Part shown: positions 1 through 58,149 of the stretch, in pieces
Layout of the letters: every line of letters starts with the position of its first letter
Numbering within the stretch: the first letter of the stretch is position 1
Assembly: GCA_009823505.1 (NCBI GenBank)
Contig: VZQC01007977.1
Span: 203,200-267,199 of the forward strand
Origin: Rhizomys pruinosus
Taxonomy: Eukaryota; Chordata; Mammalia; Rodentia; Spalacidae
Length of the DNA: 64,000 nucleotides
Reading direction: 5' to 3'
Position numbers and translations under genes: made by a program
The notes under the pieces: model-generated
Database searches by the model: none
What the model was told of the DNA's origin: nothing
The model's input: only the letters and a program-made list of their open reading frames with translations

Positions 1-1430
1 CTTCAAACTATACTATAGGGCTATAATCATAAAAACAGCCTGGTACAGATATAAAAACAGACCTGTTGACCAGTGGAACAAAACTGTAGATCCAAACCTG
101 AGCACATACAATTTCAGTTACCGCATATTTGACAAGGGGGCCAAGAAGACACAATAGAAGAAAGACAGCATCTTCAGCAAGTGGTGTTGGCAAAACTGGA
201 TCACTACTTGTAGAAGAATGAAATTAAAACCCTATCTCTCGCCCTATAAAAAAATCAATTCCAGATGGATCAAAGCCCTCAAAGTGAAACCCCAAACTCT
301 GAAGGTGATCGAAGAAAAAGTTGGCAGCAGACTACAAGACATAGGCATAGGAAAACACTTCCTAAATTAGACAGCAGCTGCGCAAGAATTAAGGTCGACA
401 ATTGACAAATGGGACCTCATTAAACTCAAAAGTTTCTGTACATCAAAAGAAACAATCAAGGAAGTGAAGAGAAATCCCACAGGGTGGGAGGAAACCTTCA
501 CCACAGAGACATCTGACAAAACATTGATTTCCAGAGTATATAAACTCAAAAAAGAAAGAAGAAAACAAATGAATCACTCAAAAGCTGGACTAAAGAGCTG
601 AACAGAGACTTCACAGAGGAGGAATTAGAGATGGCTGACAAACATCTTAAAAGTGTTCAACGAGGCTGGAGAGATGGCCTAGTGGTTACGTGCACTGACT
701 GCTCTTGTAGAGCACTCGGGTTTGATCTCCAGCACCTACATGGCAGCTGAGAACCATCTTTAACTCCAGTTCCAGGGGAATCCGACTCTGTCTTCTGACC
801 TCCACAGCATAAGCCTGGCTAGGATCAAGAAAACAAATGATACCAAGTGCTGGAGAGGTTGTGGGGAAAGTGGAACACTCTTCCGTGGTTGGTGGGAATG
901 TAAACTTGTACAACCGCTATGGAAAGCAGTGTGGAGAACCCTTGGAAGACTCAAAATGAGCTTAACACCTGACCCAGTCATACCACTCCTGGTTATATAC
1001 CCACAAGACTCATCTTACTGCAGAGATATATGCACAGCTATATTTATTGCAGCTCTGTTCACAATAGCAAAAAGCTGGAACCAACCCAGATGCCCCTCAA
1101 CTGATGAGTGGATAGAGAAAATGTGGTACATCTACACAATGGAGTTCTATGCAGCAGTAAAAAAGACAACATACTTTTCAGGTAAATGGATGGAACTAGA
1201 AGATATTATGTTAAGTGAAGTAACATAGTCCCAGAAAAACAACAAATAGTATCCCTCATCTGTGGATGCTAGCACCAATAACCCAGTTGAAAATATTTCT
1301 TGTTTGGGAGTGATGCATATTGGAAAGAAGAACACCAACAACAGAAAAAGACTGCATCAAAGAACTGACTGAAATGGTGAATCTGGTGGGGTGGGGGTGG
1401 GGTGGGTTGGGGAGGGGGACACAGGTCTAG
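1..1430 (+). mobile_element. LINE-1 3' end (ORF2 C-terminal part and 3' UTR), decayed
   Basis: The text follows rodent L1 ORF2 near its end: landmarks GACAAGGGGGCCAAGAAG, ATTGACAAATGGGACCTCAT, GGTGGGAATGTAAACTTGTA, CCCAGATGCCCCTCAACTGA and AATGTGGTACATCTACACAA. A G-rich tract at 1385-1422 fits the L1 3' UTR. Stops and indels break the frame, so it is inactive. A B2 at 664-822 splits it. It may extend left of the window. Confidence 0.9.
664..822 (+). mobile_element. B2 SINE inside the L1
   Basis: Head GAGGCTGGAGAGATGGCCTA with a tRNA-type A/B box region, then the B2 body (CTCCAGTTCCAGGGGAATCC, CTTCTGACCTCCACAG). Truncated at its 3' end. Compared with L1 from memory, about 90-100 bp of L1 around the junction is missing. 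Confidence 0.85.
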
Positions 1431-2697
1431 ATTCGATTTGTAACATAATCTTGTACAAATATATATATAAAGAATCCCATGTTATGTGCATGTTGGGCTG
1501 TCCTCTTGCAATTGCACCTGTACGTTGCCTTCAGCAGCTGCTACTCTGGGGAGCTCTATCTTTGCTCCTCCCCACAGGGTCTTCACAGCTTGTACAATCC
1601 AACTGGTACCCAAGTGCTTGTGTAAGAGGAGACAGGTCTCTGGTGATGACTTCTGTACACAGAGCCCTTGTAAATAGATGAGCACTTTGACACCAGTGCT
1701 CATCTCATCTCACTGGTTTTTCAAGCTGCCTGAGGGAAAGGAAAACCTGCTTCTTACAGAGACTTTGTACAACATTTACCACACGTTTGTTGGTAATGGC
1801 CCCAAACTGGAAATGACCCACCATCAGAGAAGTACATACATTGTGATGTGTGCCTACAAAGGACTATTTATTTGAAAGGATGAGCTGTGCTCCCTTCTGA
1901 AACTTAATTAATTTATTTACTAAGAAATTTTGAACTGATAATAGTGGCTGGAAGCATATCAGTGTTTTCCAGGACAGGAGTATGACTGAGGCATGAAGAA
2001 GCTTGTGGGTGAAAGAGAGGTTACTTTTTCCATGGCAGGGGCTTTTCATAACTGTAGGCACATGGCAAAAATCACACATGTGACAGTCAACTTGTATGTT
2101 GGTTATAATCAATAAAGTTTGGAAAGAAAAGCCTAAATGTGAGCACAGTTTATTTTTTGCAAGTGCAGACTTACAGGTGCAGTTTTGACTTGTGAGCCCC
2201 AGAGAGCTGAATGTGAGACACACAGTGATCATCTGTCCTCCGGGAAGCTAGAAGCCTCTTCCCCACTTGCAGTTCACCCTGCCACACAGCCTGCTTGATT
2301 TAGTTCATCTCCCTCTTGGTTCCTGGAACGTTCTCCCAGAGGACTGAAGGAGTTGGTGAGCCTTAATGAAAGCAATGGGAAGTTCTCTGCTCCCTGACTC
2401 TTGACTGTCCTGAGTAGCTCTTGTCACTCCTATGTTAAGGTGTCTTCATTATCCAGGTCTGTGATTTAGTGATGATCACAGTTCAGGGTTCACTCTTCTT
2501 CCCATGGACAGGTGACTAGGCTGTGTGGTAGGCTGGCCCTGGACCGGAGCTAGATGTGGTCATGTCAGGAGCACCACATCTCTATCCCACAGGTGTGGTG
2601 GTGAATAAATGCCACCTAAGTGCACCCCTCTGTTCTGAGGGACTAAGGCACTCATGTCTGAGTGGTGGTTTACTAAGTGGTGGCTTACTAATGGGAT

Positions 2698-2792
2698 GTA
2701 TTCAAGGCCAGCCTAGTCTACAGAGCGAGTTCCAGGCCAGCTGGGGCTATAGGGAAACCCTGTCTCAAAAAGACCAAAAAAAAAAAAAAATT
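2698..2792 (+). mobile_element. Partial B1 SINE
   Basis: Right half of a B1 only: TTCAAGGCCAGCCTAGTCTA through CCTGTCTCAAAAAGACC and a poly(A) tail. Confidence 0.85.
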
Positions 2793-3224
2793 GTCACTAA
2801 TGGGATGTAGTGCCATTGCTAAGCATAAAGCTATCCATCTGTTAAGGTACAAGATACCACATGTCTAGGAGTGCCTCTGTTGCCCAGCACATGTTCCTGT
2901 CATCTGAAGGACTCTTAATGTTTCCACCACACTCCAGATTGACAGTCCACAGAAGGGGAGCCTGGCTTCCCCTTCCTTTTTCTCCTTTGTGACAGTCTCT
3001 TCCGCCTCACTTCCTGTTTACTTTTTTCCACACTGTGGTGGCATACTGCTTTTTGTGTGTGCTTGTGTGCCACTGGCTACAGGACTGTTCAGAACCCTCC
3101 TTGCCATTCCTCCGGTCCCTCCCTCCTTCCTTCCATCTTTCTGGGAGCAGTCTGCCACTCTCTCCCTTCCCATGTGAGTGACCCTGTCTCCACACCTCCA
3201 CTCACTGTGCCTCTCCTGCCCCAG

Positions 3225-49400
<46,176 letters not shown>

Positions 49401-50057
49401 GTGAGCACTTCCTGTGAGGAGGCCATGTAACTACTGGCTGTGTAGTCAGCAGTGTCCCTTCTTGTCTAGGTATAGCAATGTAGTCATAATTTACAAACAA
49501 CTGCTGGGTTCTAGGAGCAGAGCAGAGGTTGGGAGGTCTAAGTGAGACTAGTGCCAAAGACTCTTCAAACTGTGTCTTTCTCAGTCATGTGGCTTTAGTA
49601 TCAGTCTTCAAGGGCAGTGTGCTTTAAGCCTGTGTGTTTTATTCTTAGGCCAGTGAAGCTATTATTTAAAGTTTTCCCTTGAATTCCACATGAAAAAGTG
49701 GAGCTGCTTTGACTAAGGCAAAGATGCATCTTCAGGGTGGCTCTGAGGTGCTTCGCTCAGGACTTGGCGTACACAGAATACTGGAATTGCCCTTCAGCAG
49801 TGATGACCATGGAGGAGACAGGTTTCTTTTTGTCTAAAGCATCTATCTAGGCATGCCTTCCTCGGGGTGGCCCATGATGCTGCTCATAGGGGTTTTTTTA
49901 AGGCAATATAAATCGACATAATAGCCTAGAGTCATGTTTTGTGTGAGAGACAAAAGATGAGAAGTCCTGCACCAGAGCTGCTCGAGGCATCTGTCCTGAT
50001 GACTGCTCTGTTCCTGAGATGAGTGTCTATCCTAGCTCCACGATGCTAAACAATTTC

Positions 50058-50063
<6 letters not shown>

Positions 50064-50104
<41 letters not shown>
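50064..50104. repeat. (AAAT)n microsatellite
   Basis: About ten AAAT units. Confidence 0.96.
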
Positions 50105-50105
<1 letters not shown>

Positions 50106-50325
50106 GCCAAAAGCAATATCTAGACATTTCCTTTCCCTGCATCTGTTCAGAACTCATAGTTTCTTGCTCTCTGCTATGAGCTGTGCTGCTTTACTGGCAC
50201 GATGACCGTGGAACTGGATTTCCACAGTCCCCTGTCCTCAGAAGCAGCAGTGTCCTGGCCATTCTGCTACTTGTGGGTGATTGTTTGAGAGACCGAATTT
50301 GAAGGCCGAGATGTGGGCATTTCTT

Positions 50326-50556
50326 TTTTTTTTTCTTTTAAATGTTATTTTTTATGTGTATGAATGTACTGTATGCATGTAGGTTGGTGCACCCGTGTCA
50401 TGCAATGCCTCGGCGGAGGTCAGAAGAGGGCGTCGGATTCCCCTGGAACTGGAGTTAAAGATGGTTCACAGGGGACATGTGGGTGCTGGGGATCGAATCC
50501 CTGTTTTCTGCAAGAGCAGTCGGTGCTCTTAACCGCTAGGTCATCTCTCCAGCCCA
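50326..50556 (-). mobile_element. B2 SINE with 13-bp target duplication
   Basis: Reverse B2. GTGGGCATTTCTT occurs at 50313 and at 50557. The right copy leads straight into the 72-bp tandem array. Confidence 0.94.
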
Positions 50557-50563
50557 GTGGGCA

Positions 50564-51072
50564 TTTCTTATACAGGTCTGTAGTTTCTGGGACAGAAGGA
50601 GATGGATTTAAGGTGGTGCTCTGCTACAGGGCTCTCCTTCTTACAGGTCTGTGGTTTCCGGGACAGAAGGAGATGGATTTAAGGTGGTGCTGTGCTACAG
50701 AGCTCTCCTTACATAGTTCTATACTTTCCAGGACAGAAGGAGGTGGATTTAAGGTGGTGCTCTGCTACAGAGCTCTCCTTCTTACATAGGTCTATACTTT
50801 CCAGGACAGAAGGAGGTGGATTTAAGGTGGTGCTCTGCTACAGTGCTCTCCTTCTTACATAGGTCTATACTTTCCAGGACAGAAGGAGGTGGATTTAAGG
50901 TGGTGCTCTGCTACAGAGCTCTCCTTCTTACATAGGTCTATACTTTCCAGGACAGAAGGAGGTGGATTTAAGGTGGTGCTCTGCTACAGAGCTCTCCTTC
51001 TTACATAGGTCTATACTTTCCAGGACAGAAGGAGGTGGATTTAAGGTGGTGCTCTGCTACAGTGCTCTCCTT
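50564..51072. repeat. 70-73-bp minisatellite, 7 copies
   Basis: GACAGAAGGAG(A/G)TGGATTTA starts at 50591, 50662, 50732, 50805 and 50878 and twice more. Spacing is 70-73 bp. Earlier units have CTGTAGTTTCTGG or GTGGTTTCCGG; later ones CTATACTTTCCAG. Confidence 0.96.
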
Positions 51073-51269
51073 TTCAGACTCCGGCTATGTAATTGGCCTT
51101 TTTTGTTCTACTTTTTGAATGTACTAAGTAGTAAATCCTAAGACTTGGAGTGCCTCATGTAACAGGATTACAGAAGCTTTTTTTTAAGTGTCCTTTTTCT
51201 GTTTTGTTCAGGGCTTAATAGTAGTAGTCAGCAAATAATCATGGTGGCAGTAGTAATTAAGAAATAAGA

Positions 51270-51432
51270 TGGAGCCGGGCATGGTGGCGCACGCCTTTAA
51301 TCCTAGCACTTGGGAGGCAGAGGCAGGCGGATCTTTGTGAGTTCAAGGCCAGCCTGGTCTACAGAGTGAGTTCCAGGACACCTGGGACTACAGGGAGACC
51401 CCGTCTCGAAAAGACCAAAAAAAAAAAAGAAA
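51270..51432 (+). mobile_element. B1 SINE, well preserved
   Basis: GGAGCCGGGCATGGTGGCGC head, GGCAGATC-type centre and CCCCGTCTCGAAAAGACC with a poly(A) tail; CpG sites are kept, so it is young. Flanking AAGAAATAAG repeats on both sides fit a target duplication. Confidence 0.95.
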
Positions 51433-52200
51433 TAAGGTGGATGACATGTTCAGCCACTTTTAGCTAAGGACGCTTTTCCCAGAGGCCCTTACCCCATAGC
51501 CATTTAGTTTAGAAAACTGGAATTTGAACTTGGAACTATTTTGTTAGGAAAAAGCCCCTAATTTGGGGCTTTTGCTCTTTGCTTTTAACAGTCATGGAAG
51601 TTGGCTGTTCAGTTTTCACGGGCCTACCATCTAGGAAAAAAGGTAGACAGAAGTCTTGCTAAATGTGACAGGGATGGCCATTACATTCAGACAGTCTTAT
51701 AGACTTTAAGAATCACTGCCAAAACCAAGTTCACATTCTTACAAGATGCACTCTGTGGATCAAGTCTGGATTTACTGATAATTAAGTCATTGGAATGAAA
51801 TTGCCAAGTAAAAAAGGTTTTATAGAGGTTGGCCCAAGAAGCAAGATCATGTGTTTTTTCAGGTACTTTACAATACAAATGGGTGGACAGCAGTGGAGTA
51901 TGGAAACTCCTCCATCCCAGAATAGGCTCTGGAGTCTCCAGCTACCACTTAGTGATGTTTGCCCAGTGCCACGTCTCGCTGCTGCCAGGTGAAGATTCAC
52001 TTCCTAGAGTTCTCCCCTCCTTCACCTCCACAGCAGCTCTGCTTCCCTGGAGTCTGTCTGGCTTTATGTGAACTTGGAGTAAAGCAAGTTCTGTCTGTAC
52101 CCAATATATGAGGTTTATAGAAATCAGTTATTTTGCCTTGAGAGTCAGATGGGATATTAGAATTTAAAAGAACTCTAAATACTTTATCTTTGCAGATAAG

Positions 52201-52806
52201 TGTTCTAGTTTGCTTTATATGGCTGTAGTAAGCAGCATGACTAAAAGAAACCTGGGGGGAGGAAAGGGTTTATTTCATCTTACAGGGCACATCTCATCAT
52301 CAAGGGAAGTCAGGGCAGGAACTGAAGGCTGGAGCTGAAGGAAGGCTGTTGCTGGCTTGCTGCCCCTGGCTTGCTCAGCTAGCTACCTTCTTATGTAGCC
52401 CAGGCCCATGTGCTCAGGGATGGCATCTCCCACGGTAGGCTGGGACCTCCTACATCAACCAGGGGAAAAAAAAAGCCTCACAGATAAGCTTACAGGCCAT
52501 CTGATGGAGACAGGTCACAGATGACCTCACAGGCCATCTGATGGAGACAGCTCACAGATGACCTCACAGGCCATCTGATGGAGACAGGTCACAGATGAGC
52601 TCACAGGCCATCTGATGGAGACATGTCACAGATGAGCTCATAGGCCATCTGATGGAGACAGCTCACAGATGAGCTCACAGGCCATCTGATGGAGACAGGT
52701 CACAGATGAGCTCACAGGCCATCTGATGGAGACAGCTCCCCAGTTGAGGTTCTCTCTTCCCTGGTTTCTCTAGTTTGTGTCAGGTTGACAAAAACTACCC
52801 AGCACA
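52201..52806 (-). repeat. LTR of element 2, enlarged by a minisatellite
   Basis: TGTTCTAGTTTGCTTTATAT to AACTACCCAGCACA. It includes AGGAAAGGGTTTATTTCATC (AATAAA on the minus strand) and the 37-bp array. Confidence 0.85.
52476..52737. repeat. 37-bp minisatellite inside an LTR, 7 copies
   Basis: Unit CACAGGCCATCTGATGGAGA then CA(G/T)(G/C)TCACAGATGA(G/C)CT. The partner LTR at 54298 has a single diverged counterpart (ACAGGACAGTCTGATGGAGG), so the array grew after insertion. Confidence 0.95.
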
Positions 52807-52910
52807 GTTGACTCCTTGTCACTAGAATCACAAGCACACCTCTATTAAACTATAACCTTTCTTGTTTCTCCTCAGTATCTTTTGTTAATATAAAATACAG
52901 TACAACTTTC

Positions 52911-53065
52911 AGCTGGGTGTGGTGGTGGTGCATGCCTTTAATCCCAGAACAAGGGAGGCAGAGGCAGATGGGTCTCTGTGAGTTCAAGGCCAGCCTGATC
53001 TACATAGCAAGTTCCAGGATAGCTGGGGCAGCAGGGAGACCCTGTCTCAAAAAGACCCCCCCCCA
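52911..53065 (+). mobile_element. B1 SINE inside LTR element 2
   Basis: GCTGGGTGTGGTGGTGGTGC head and CCCTGTCTCAAAAAGACCCC, then a C-run and CAA repeats. Confidence 0.92.
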
Positions 53066-53138
53066 AACAACAACAACAACTTTCAAAGTTCCACAGACTT
53101 TTAAAAAATTCCAATGCTTTAAAACTTCAGTATCTCTT

Positions 53139-53372
53139 GGGGCTGGAGAGATGGCCTAGTGGTTAAGAGCACTGACTGCTCTTGCAAAGGACCCGGGTTT
53201 AATCTCCAGCACCCACATGGCGGCTGAGAACCGTCTGTAACTCCAATTCCAGGAGAACTCCAGTTCCAGGGAAATCCGACACCCTCTTTTGACACCCGCG
53301 GCATTGCAAGACACTGGTACACAAACCTGCATGCAGACAGTACATTCATACACATAAAAAAATAAAATTTTT
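53139..53372 (+). mobile_element. B2 SINE inside LTR element 2
   Basis: GGGGCTGGAGAGATGGCCTA head and a body like the 13259 copy, with an A-rich tail. Confidence 0.94.
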
Positions 53373-54297
53373 TTTAAAAAGGTGCTCAAAAAAAATTCAT
53401 CTCTTTAGAAAGTCCAAAGTCTCTCCATTGTAGACCCTGGTAAAATAAAAAATATCACATATTTCTTATTCTAAGAAGGAAAAATTAGGACTTAAAAACA
53501 GTCACAGTTTCACAGTTTAGTAAAACCAAAGTCTAGCAGTGTACGTCAGTGTCCAGCATCTGGGACTCAATAATAATTTTCTGGTCTAAAGGGCTTGGGC
53601 AGCTCCATTTTTCTAGCGTTGCCATCTACAGTGTGCAGCTTGTCTCATAGGATCAGACTGGCTCTATTCCACACTTGCTGCTGTCCTTGGTGGGCATTCC
53701 ACAGTCTTAGCATTGCCAGTATCCTGGGGTCTTCGTTTCAGCTGAGTCTGCACCTTCACCAGTGGCGTCTCTTGACCTCTCGAGGCACCAGATCTCAGCT
53801 TCTCTCCCTGTCTCCTTCAGTTTCTCAGATCTCATGTGGCCAAAACCAGTATCCCCTTGGGAGACACCTAAATATACCAGTTTGAGATGCAGCCTTGGCT
53901 TCCTCCAGACCACAAATTCTGTGTGTTGACCCCAAGGAAACACTTCCCAGAAGTTACTGCCTTGATGATGCTGGTCTTTTCTTAATCACAGCTGATTTTT
54001 CAGCCCCAGCTAACCAACATTGATTGTCCCAGTAAAGCAAAGATTTCACTTCAATTGTGCTGTTCTCTTGTTACACAAACAGCAGTCTTTGCTTTCCTCT
54101 GGACCTTCCTAAGCCATGCCTCCACTGTTTGCATTTCTCTTATTTTCTTCTCTTTCAGGCTCCCATATAACACCCATTAAGCTGTTAGCCCTTAACAGAT
54201 TTTCTAGCCCAAAGCTCCAAAATTCTTCTACTGGTCTCCCACAAAACAACATGTTCAAGTCCTTCACAGCAATAGCCCACTCTCTGGCATCAATTTC

Positions 54298-54918
54298 TGC
54301 TTCTATTCTGCTGCTATGTGAAACACCATCACCAAAAAAGCAACTGGGGAATGGGGTTTAATTTCATCTTCTAAATTACAGGCCATCATCAAGGAAAGCC
54401 AGGACAGGAACTCAAGGCAGGAACCTGGAGGCAGGAATTGAAGTAGAAGCCATAAAGGAATGCCGCTTGCTGGCTTGCTCATTTGAGGGGGAGGGGTATT
54501 TATTTTTATTTTATGTGTACGACTGTTTTGCCTACATGTGTATAAGCTCACCCATGTCATGCAGTGCCCACAGAGGCCAGAAGAGGGCATCATATCCCCT
54601 GGAACTGAAGTTGTGAGCAATTGTTAGCCCCCAGATGGGTGCTGGGAACCAAACCCAGATCCTCTACAAGAGTGACCAGTGCTGTTAACTGCTGAGCCAG
54701 CTCTCCAGTCTCTCAGCTACTTTTCTTATTAGCTCAGGCCCACTTGCTCAGGGATGCCACTGCTCACAGTGGGTTATACACTCCTACTTGAGTTAGCAAT
54801 TAAGAAAATGTCCTGTAGACAAGCCTACAGGACAGTCTGATGGAGGAAATTCCTCAATTGCGGTCTCCTTTTCTCAGGTGACTATGTTGTGTCAAGTTGA
54901 CAAAAACAAACCAGTACA
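54298..54918 (-). repeat. Partner LTR of element 2, split by a SINE
   Basis: TGCTTCTATTCTGCTGCTAT to AACAAACCAGTACA. A reverse B2/B3-like SINE occupies 54495-54712. Confidence 0.82.
54495..54712 (-). mobile_element. B2/B3-like SINE in the LTR
   Basis: TATTTATTTTTATTTTATGT, AGAGGCCAGAAGAGGGCATC and GCTGAGCCAGCTCTCCAG in reverse order. Confidence 0.85.
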
Positions 54919-55065
54919 ATAGTTTACTGGTGTCCTATTTCTTACCATGTGTGTGTCCCTGAAGGGCTGCTTTGCATGGCTGCCTCCACCTGTTTTAGAA
55001 GTAAACTTAGTATGGCTCATAGCCACTCAGCAACACTGATCCTAGATCCCATGGCTCTTACCATC

Positions 55066-55436
55066 GGTATTAGTCACTTTTCTGTGGCTGTGATAAAATA
55101 CCATGACCAAAGGAACTTATAAAAGGAAGAATTTATTTGAGCTTACGATTGACGGTTCCAGGGAATTAGATTCCATTGTGGCGGGAGGCATGGCGGCTGG
55201 AGAGGCATGGCGGTTGGAGCAGCAAGCCGAGGGTCACATCTCGCAATGAGCACAGGAAGCAGAGCAAGAGCAACCGTAGACCATGAGGCTTGTTAAAACT
55301 CGCTAAGCCTGCCCCCAACAATGCACTTCCTCCAGCACGGCCACACCTTCTAAGACCTCCAAAAACAGTGCCACCAATTGGAGACAAATGTCTGAATACC
55401 TAGAGCCTATGGGGGACACTCATTCAAACCACCACA
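55066..55436 (-). mobile_element. Solo LTR, MaLR-like, with 5-bp target duplication
   Basis: On the minus strand it runs TGTGGTGGTTTGAATGAGTG to AAAAGTGACTAATACC. CCATC stands at 55061-55065 and 55437-55441. The duplication length fits an LTR retrotransposon. A related piece is at 45160. Confidence 0.82.
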
Positions 55437-57789
55437 CCATCTAAAGTCCTTTTTTATAAATAGGTGTGGCATACCTTTCCTTTAGTACTGCTTAATGACC
55501 AAGAGTTGTTCACAGGCTCTAATGCACAAACAAGGATGGTTTGTGTGCCTGTACTGCTAGAATTGAGCATAACTGGGAGCAGTAGCCTTCAGATCTGGTC
55601 TTTTGTTGTGGATTAGAATGACCCCAAGTGAGACAGGGCATTCAAAGAAGACACGCCCATCATCCCTGGTAAGAGGAAAAGGATATTTGCTCCTCATTGT
55701 GCTTCCATTTATAAGTTCTCTCCTTCGGAAGGTTTTCTTTTAGTTGTCCTTCTATTTGTGCTTCTCCTGTAAAGCATTCCAGGGCCAAGAAAATATTCAA
55801 GAGAATGCATTTTGAAAGTGAGGGACTGTATCGTGCCCTGAATGAGCATGTGCAGTATTCTGCTTTGCCCAACATGACTCAGCCAACTGCCTCTGCAACT
55901 TTCCATGAGTGCCAAGGGTCTCTCCACTGTACGTATTTACATATTAAACCAGCCTTTGATGATGTAGGCAGACAGGTCTAGAGAGGGAATTGCTTAATGA
56001 CATTCTGCCTGTTTGAGTCCATTTATGATATCTGTTATGAGCTAGTTCATATCATGGAATTTGGTTTGAATTCAGAAACAGGGTGGGGGTATAGTTTATC
56101 CTCAGCCTCTTAGAGAATTCTGAGAGGAAAGTTATCTACTAGGGCTGTTAATAATCCTCAGATGAGATAAGAAGGTTACAAGTTGACAAGAGCCATCTAA
56201 GGAGGGGGTTTCAGAGACCCCCTTTTTTCCAGGGAGAAGGGATGGCATAGCTCCATTAGGCTGGTAAGAACATAAGCCATGCTCTGTGAGCCCGTTTCTG
56301 CCTTTCAGAACATCAGTTTTAAAATATGTCATCTTTTGTTCCACATGTGAGTTTAGTACCGATTCTTGCTGATAGTCATGGTACTTAAACTGATAAAATG
56401 ATGTTATACAAAAGTAATTTGGTTAAAAAAAAGTCACATGCTTTCCAGAATCTTGTCTCATTGTCCTGAGCACATCTCCCAGAGGTAGGGAGGAGAGCTC
56501 AGAGCCAGCCCTGGGGCACAGAGGAGATGAGGCAGATGACGCCGCAGAGCCAGAAGTGGAATGTGGATTTAATCATCCAACTTCTTCCAGACCATATTAT
56601 TGTACACTAGAGCTGAATGTAGAGCTGAATATTTTAATATGTTAAAGAAACCTTTTAAAATTATTTTCTGTTGCTTTATTAGTGTGTGGTTTATATCATT
56701 TAACTAAAATCTGTGTTAGGGAAAAACAGACTATAGGAATCAAACAGCATGACCAAAGCAAGTGAAGTCTTCTGCAAGTGTGTGGCTTCTGGACTGTCTC
56801 TGAGACCCTCATGAGTGTAGCTGTTTCTAAGGAGTGTAAAATTCAGTTGAGATAGGTTCTTTGCATGAACTCCGTTTAAGCTTATAACATGCATGTATGA
56901 ATCTGCATGTTTTGTTTTCTTTTTATGAGTCTGTATGTTTTAAAAAGTAAGTGGTAGCAGTTCTTGTAATGAAACTGCAGCACCATGTCAGAGACATGGT
57001 TTCTGTGTAGTTTTAAAAGCCAGCTTTCTAACGTGCGTACACACAGGGACTTGTTTGGATCTATAATTATAATCAAGGTTGTCTGAAAAGTAGCTGATGC
57101 CAGTGCATCTTAAAACCCAGCTTACCTCATGGTCTTGAGCAAGTACTGTATCTATTTGAAAATGCCTGTGTCCCACCCTGCTGAGGAAGGACTGCACTCT
57201 GTGCGGCCTGTGTCCACACCCTGTGCTTGGGCTCTCCCATCTCTACTCAGAGAAGGCATTTGACTTGCCCAGAATTTTATGTTTCCTGGGGTTGGAATAG
57301 GTTTGTCCCACATAAGGACAGAATTGAGTCACTTAACTGAGTTGTCCACAGGACGAGGTATGGTTTTCACCTCCCACTGGAGCACTGGAACCTCATTTGT
57401 TCTTCCTCTGCTCAAAGAGTATGTAAAAGTAATGGAAGGGATGTAGTGGCGATTCAAGGGGTTAGCCATCAAGAATGAGGACAAGATTGGCAGCAGACCT
57501 CTAGCTTCTTTGTGACCTCTGTCTCCTTGGTATTTGACCTCCATTATCACTTTTGCAGGTTACTTACTGTCTGGGCCTCGCTTCCCTCTCTCTGGACACT
57601 CTACTCATTACAATGACATTGGGAACCTCTTGTTACACACACTTTAATCTTACTGAATTAGATGCATTGTGACAACACACACATATGTTAAACTGAGACT
57701 GTTCACAAAGTGGGTTCATTCGTGCATAGGCATTTTCCCACCAAAAACCTTCTTTGTGCAGTCTTTGTTACCTTCTTTTAGCTAATTCT

Positions 57790-57915
57790 TTTTTTTCCCC
57801 CCTTTTTGAGACACAGTCTCCTTGTAGCCCCAGCTGGCCTGGAACTCACAGAGATCTGCCTGCCTCTGCCTCCCGAATGCTGGGATTAAAAGAGTACACC
57901 ACCATACCCAGTGCT
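57790..57915 (-). mobile_element. B1 SINE
   Basis: TTTTTGAGACACAGTCTCCT to GGGATTAAAAGAGTACACCA. Confidence 0.92.
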
Positions 57916-58149
57916 AATTCTACTTTTGTAAGTGACAGGGCTTTTATAATATTTTCTCAGATGAATTTTTACAGTGCTTTCATAAAATGAAAACTAAAAG
58001 TTTGTCTTTAAAACTTTAGTTTACCCAATAAGAAAATTAAAAATCTCTCAAGGTAAAGTAGTAAACTTATTTTCTAGGAAAATGCAGATTTTTCTAAAAA
58101 AAATAAGTTTAGTATGCTGTTAATCTTCATTTAGACTCACCTAGAAGAT

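Larger units (their letters stand above)
1..3224 (+). other. Upstream Trio intron (open at left)
   Basis: Intron before the first exon in the window. It holds an L1 3' end with a B2 inserted (1-1430) and a partial B1 (about 2698-2792). From about 1440 to 2690 and 2800 to 3200 I see no recognisable feature beyond ordinary intron. Confidence 0.85.
52201..54918 (-). mobile_element. Second complete LTR element, same family as element 1
   Basis: Terminal direct repeats 52201-52806 and 54298-54918 flank an inside homologous to that of element 1: CAGCTGATTTTTCAGCCCCA, CACCTTCACCA.TGG and CTCAGCTTCTCTCC occur in both in the same order. It has been enlarged by a minisatellite in the left LTR, a B1 (52911) and a B2 (53139) inside, and a B3-like SINE in the right LTR. 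The two LTRs differ a lot, so it is older than element 1. No clean target duplication (ATAAG/ATAGT). Confidence 0.78.

Noticed and set aside
929..1228. 99-codon plus-strand frame as a gene
   Set aside because: It is the decayed end of L1 ORF2.
2100..2130. AATAAAG at about 2110 as a gene's polyadenylation signal
   Set aside because: There is no coding region or exon upstream that would use it; a chance hexamer in intron.
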